DNA from: JAYOEY01 sp038120295
GTDB lineage: Bacteria > Pseudomonadota > Alphaproteobacteria > MPNO01 > UBA2964
DNA: 16,367 nt
Assembly: GCA_038120295.1 (NCBI GenBank)
Contig: JAYOLL010000044.1
Span: forward strand, 1 to 16,367
Reading direction: 5' to 3'
The notes beneath the pieces are model-generated. The model was not told where the DNA came from. It saw only the letters and a list, made by a program, of their open reading frames with translations, and did no database searches. Both the position numbers and the translations under genes were made by a program. Positions 14,074 through 16,367 of this stretch are shown in pieces. Each line of letters starts with the position of its first letter. Position 1 is the stretch's first letter.

Positions 14074-15498
14074 ATGCCCGACAGCACCCGTAACGCCTAT
14101 GCGCCCGACCTGCACGGCTTCATCGAATACCTGGAAGCCGAGCACCCGGAAGAGATCGTCCGCGTCACCAAGGAGGTAGATCCCAAATACGGTGTGTCCG
14201 GCATCCTGCACCGGCTGGAAAAGGACGAACAGTTCCCGCTGGTGATCTTCGAGAACGTGAAGGGGTCGGACATCCCGCTGGTCGCCAACATGCACGCCAG
14301 GTTCGAGCGGCTGCGCTACGGCGTCGGTATGGAAGACGGTACGGTGAAGGAGTTCCTGGCCGAATGCGCGAAGCGCGAGGCCAACCCGATCAAGCCCGTG
14401 GCGTATGAAGGCCCCGCCCCCGTGCAGGAGGTGGTGACGACGGGCGACGAGGTGGACGTGCGCGAACTTCCCGTTTGCACCTATCATGAAAAGGATTCAG
14501 GCGCCTTCATCACCGCCGGCATGGCTCTGATGCGCGATCCGGATACCGGCATCAACAATATCGGCATCTACCGGCACGAGGTGCATGAGAAGAACCTGCT
14601 GGGCGTACAGGTGTCGGAAACCGCCGACGGCAACGTGATCTGGAAGAAATACGAGTCGCGCGGCGAGCCCTGCCCCATCGCCATCATCATCGGCCACCAC
14701 CCGGCTTTCTTCATCGGGTCGCTGGCTTTTTCGTCGATGGACACCGACGAGCTGGACCTCGCCGGCGCGATGCTGCAGCGCCCGGTCGAGATGGTGTCCT
14801 GCAAAACGATCCCGCTGGAGGTGCCGGCCGACGCCGAGATCGTGCTGGAATGCGTAACCCGCCCCGGCGAGCGGCGCAAGGAAGCCCCGTTCGGCGAATA
14901 TCCGGGCACCTACGGCCCGCAGCGCAACAACCCGGTGCTGGAGATCAAGGCGATCACCCGGCGCAAGAACGCGCTGTACCAGAACGCCTTCGTCGGCCAT
15001 GCAGACAACCTGCTGCTGTCGGGAATCATCCGCACGACCTTCCTGGAGAAGACCATCCGCATCGGCTGCCCCACCGTGCGCGAGGTCGCCATGCCGCGCT
15101 GCGGCCGCTTCCGCTTCATCTGCTTCATCTCGATCCGCAAAATGATCGAGGGCGAAGCCAAGCAAGCCGCGATGGCCGCCTTCGTGGCCGATCCGTTTCT
15201 GAAGTTCGTGGTTGTGGTGGATGAGGACGTCGACGTCTACAACGACACCGAGGTCTGGCACGCCATTGCCACGCGCGTGCGCGCCGATCACGACGTCTTC
15301 ATGGTACCTTATGCCAAGGGCTCTCCGCTGGACCCCGCCTCCTACGATCCGGCGGACGGCTCGCACCTGGTGACGAAGACCGGCATCGACGCCACCCGCA
15401 AGGACAATTATCCGGAAGAGATATACGTACCGGGAAACGAGGATATCGACCTCGCCGCGTTCATCCCCGGATATGCCGGGAAACAGGGCAACGGGTGA
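14074..15498 (+). CDS. UbiD-family prenylated-FMN-dependent (de)carboxylase
   Basis: A 474-residue protein in the UbiD size range (~450-510). Key residues match the reversible (de)carboxylase family: N162-I-G-I-Y-R167 reproduces the Asn-x4-Arg spacing of the prFMN/Mn2+ site (N168/R173 in fungal Fdc1). E270-A-P-F-G-E275 reproduces the E-x4-E pair of the catalytic Glu-Arg-Glu network. VVDEDVDVYNDTEVWHAIATR is the typical C-terminal VxxDxDVxDxxEVxWA region. Such cytosolic enzymes need a UbiX-type flavin prenyltransferase, not present here, and act on aromatic, heteroaromatic or alpha,beta-unsaturated acids. The clustered CoA ligase and oxygenases suggest an aromatic acid route rather than ubiquinone synthesis. 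Start ATG at 14074 lies four bases after the rhodanese stop. The IS element begins eight bases after its own stop. Confidence 0.92.
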   Translation: MPDSTRNAYAPDLHGFIEYLEAEHPEEIVRVTKEVDPKYGVSGILHRLEKDEQFPLVIFENVKGSDIPLVANMHARFERLRYGVGMEDGTVKEFLAECAKREANPIKPVAYEGPAPVQEVVTTGDEVDVRELPVCTYHEKDSGAFITAGMALMRDPDTGINNIGIYRHEVHEKNLLGVQVSETADGNVIWKKYESRGEPCPIAIIIGHHPAFFIGSLAFSSMDTDELDLAGAMLQRPVEMVSCKTIPLEVPADAEIVLECVTRPGERRKEAPFGEYPGTYGPQRNNPVLEIKAITRRKNALYQNAFVGHADNLLLSGIIRTTFLEKTIRIGCPTVREVAMPRCGRFRFICFISIRKMIEGEAKQAAMAAFVADPFLKFVVVVDEDVDVYNDTEVWHAIATRVRADHDVFMVPYAKGSPLDPASYDPADGSHLVTKTGIDATRKDNYPEEIYVPGNEDIDLAAFIPGYAGKQGNG

Positions 15499-15506
15499 AA
15501 CCGGAA

Positions 15507-15519
15507 GGTGCTGTCAGGC
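15507..15519 (+). repeat. IS left inverted repeat
   Basis: GGTGCTGTCAGGC, distal to the transposase 3' end. It differs from the right end at 4 of 13 positions. Confidence 0.5.
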
Positions 15520-15560
15520 AAACGCGAACTTGTCTCCGATTGCGAGCCGTGCCTCGGTAA

Positions 15561-16256
15561 TCATGCTGCCAATTGGCGCCATTCGGCAATTGCCGCCGAA
15601 CGGGCCTTCCTGAATTCGGGTCTACTTGTCAGATGTCGGTCGTGGTTGAAGTGATTGTGGATCGAAGCGTGAACGGAGGCGAATTTCTGTAGCGTCTTGA
15701 TGTCGCGGAACCTCGACATCGCGCCTTCCCGTCGTCGGAACGGTTGGTGTGAGTTTTCCGCCCGGTTGTTTAGCCAGCGACGGCATTCCTGGCTCTTCTG
15801 GTTGCCGATGATTTTCATCGCCGCCCGATACGACGCGAGCCGATCCGTGACCACCGACCAAGGCCTGCCATAGCGCTTCATCGCGCGTTTCAGAAATTCA
15901 AGCGCGCCCTTGCGATCCCGGCGCTTCGAGGCGAAGACCTCAAGGACTTCGCCCTCGTGATCTACAGCGCGCCACAGGTAGTGCATCTCGCCGTTGATCT
16001 TCACGAAGACTTCATCCAGGTGCCAACGCCAGTTGGAATAAGACCGATGATGGACACGCTTCCTTCGGATCTCCGCCGCGAACATCGGACCGAACCGGTT
16101 CCACCAGAAACGCACCGTTTCGTGGCAAATGTCGATCCCGCGTTCGAACAAGATGTCCTCGACCTGGCGCAGCGACAGAGGGTAGCGGACGTAGAGCATC
16201 ACCGTCAGGCGTATGATCTTCGGTGATGAGTTGAAATAGCGGAAGGGATTTTTCAT
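15561..16256 (-). CDS. IS6-family DDE transposase
   Basis: A 231-residue transposase of normal length for the family, with no frameshift or stop. The N-terminal NPFRYFNSSPKIIRLTVMLY and LRQVEDILFERGIDICHETV form the helix-turn-helix part. The catalytic DDE triad is D81 (WHLDEVFVKING), D138 (VVTDRLASY) and E167 (NNRAENSHQPFRRRE), with 28 residues between the last two, as in many alphaproteobacterial IS6 relatives. IS6 enzymes move by replicative transposition, forming cointegrates. The start at 16256 is the family-typical MKNPFRYF. It looks functional, though activity cannot be judged. Confidence 0.93.
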   Translation of the reverse strand: MKNPFRYFNSSPKIIRLTVMLYVRYPLSLRQVEDILFERGIDICHETVRFWWNRFGPMFAAEIRRKRVHHRSYSNWRWHLDEVFVKINGEMHYLWRAVDHEGEVLEVFASKRRDRKGALEFLKRAMKRYGRPWSVVTDRLASYRAAMKIIGNQKSQECRRWLNNRAENSHQPFRRREGAMSRFRDIKTLQKFASVHASIHNHFNHDRHLTSRPEFRKARSAAIAEWRQLAA

Positions 16257-16300
16257 CCAACGAGGCTAACCGCGCCCCGAAACCGGCTCAAGCCGATTAC

Positions 16301-16313
16301 GTCTGACACTGCC
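16301..16313 (-). repeat. IS right inverted repeat
   Basis: Read on the - strand: GGCAGTGTCAGAC. It lies 44 bases upstream of the transposase start and resembles the GGCactgt-type ends of IS6 relatives better than the left end does. Confidence 0.55.
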
Positions 16314-16367
16314 GACCATGCTCCTCAGGCTCCCGTGCGATTGAGCACAGTCGGCGGCGCCCGCGCA

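Larger units (their letters stand above)
15507..16313 (-). mobile_element. IS6-family insertion sequence (about 807 bp)
   Basis: The element is bounded by imperfect inverted ends: GGTGCTGTCAGGC at 15507-15519 and, on the opposite strand from 16313, GGCAGTGTCAGAC. Nine of 13 positions agree, including TGTCAG. An 807-bp length with a single transposase of ~231 residues fits IS6 elements. The 8 bases on each side (AACCGGAA and GACCATGC) do not match, so no 8-bp target duplication is present. Ends were set by eye and could be off by a few bases. Confidence 0.75.

Noticed and set aside
12612..14087. A 491-codon open frame on the - strand across the MBL and rhodanese genes
   Set aside because: It is the antisense shadow of two clearly recognised + strand genes in GC-rich sequence; its translation is low-complexity in character and has no recognisable domain.
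14074..15498. Housekeeping UbiD of ubiquinone synthesis
   Set aside because: Gene context is catabolic and no other ubi gene is nearby; family membership alone does not indicate quinone synthesis.
1..16367. CRISPR array, tRNA/rRNA genes, prophage or toxin-antitoxin pair
   Set aside because: No regularly spaced repeats, RNA-gene signatures or matching small gene pairs were seen on either strand.

Overview
The window looks like about 16.4 kb of a GC-rich proteobacterial chromosome. An alphaproteobacterium is the best guess (inference), from the style of the sulfur-oxidation, aromatic-degradation and IS6 proteins; no rRNA or housekeeping marker is present to confirm it. No tRNA, rRNA or CRISPR array was seen. 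Coding density is high and every intergenic gap is shorter than 300 bases.

Bases 1-912: the 3' end of aprA (dissimilatory adenylylsulfate reductase alpha subunit), closed by a strong intrinsic terminator. This points to sulfur-based energy metabolism.

Bases 913-6390: a stress and membrane block of two convergent gene sets whose stop codons overlap at 2516-2519. The + set is a universal stress protein behind a perfect FNR/Dnr-type box, a four-helix membrane protein of unknown function, and a short DksA/TraR zinc-finger protein. The - set reads SLC13/DASS anion transporter, tandem-domain universal stress protein, GNAT acetyltransferase with a cysteine-rich tail, and a small K+-channel-like protein. 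It has a candidate sigma70 promoter at 6297-6324. Together they suggest an oxygen-limitation or energy-stress response with ion and anion transport, next to a pathway that makes sulfate.

Bases 6391-15498: a catabolic block in four units with alternating strands. They are (a) a VanA-like Rieske oxygenase (-); (b) a phthalate-dioxygenase-like Rieske oxygenase plus an SDR dehydrogenase (+); (c) an AMP-forming acyl-CoA ligase translationally coupled to a zinc-independent MDR oxidoreductase (-); (d) an MBL-fold hydrolase, a single-domain rhodanese and a UbiD-family prFMN decarboxylase (+). Both divergent gaps, (a)/(b) and (c)/(d), carry an inverted repeat that could be an operator. The enzyme set suggests breakdown of an aromatic or alicyclic carboxylic acid or aryl ether, but the substrate cannot be read from the sequence. 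No Rieske reductase, ring-cleavage enzyme, UbiX, uptake transporter or regulator is in view, so the pathway must extend outside the window or borrow partners.

Bases 15507-16313: an IS6-family insertion sequence with an intact-looking DDE transposase, starting 8 bp after the UbiD stop codon. It separates the operon from whatever originally followed. The last ~50 bases hold no recognisable feature.
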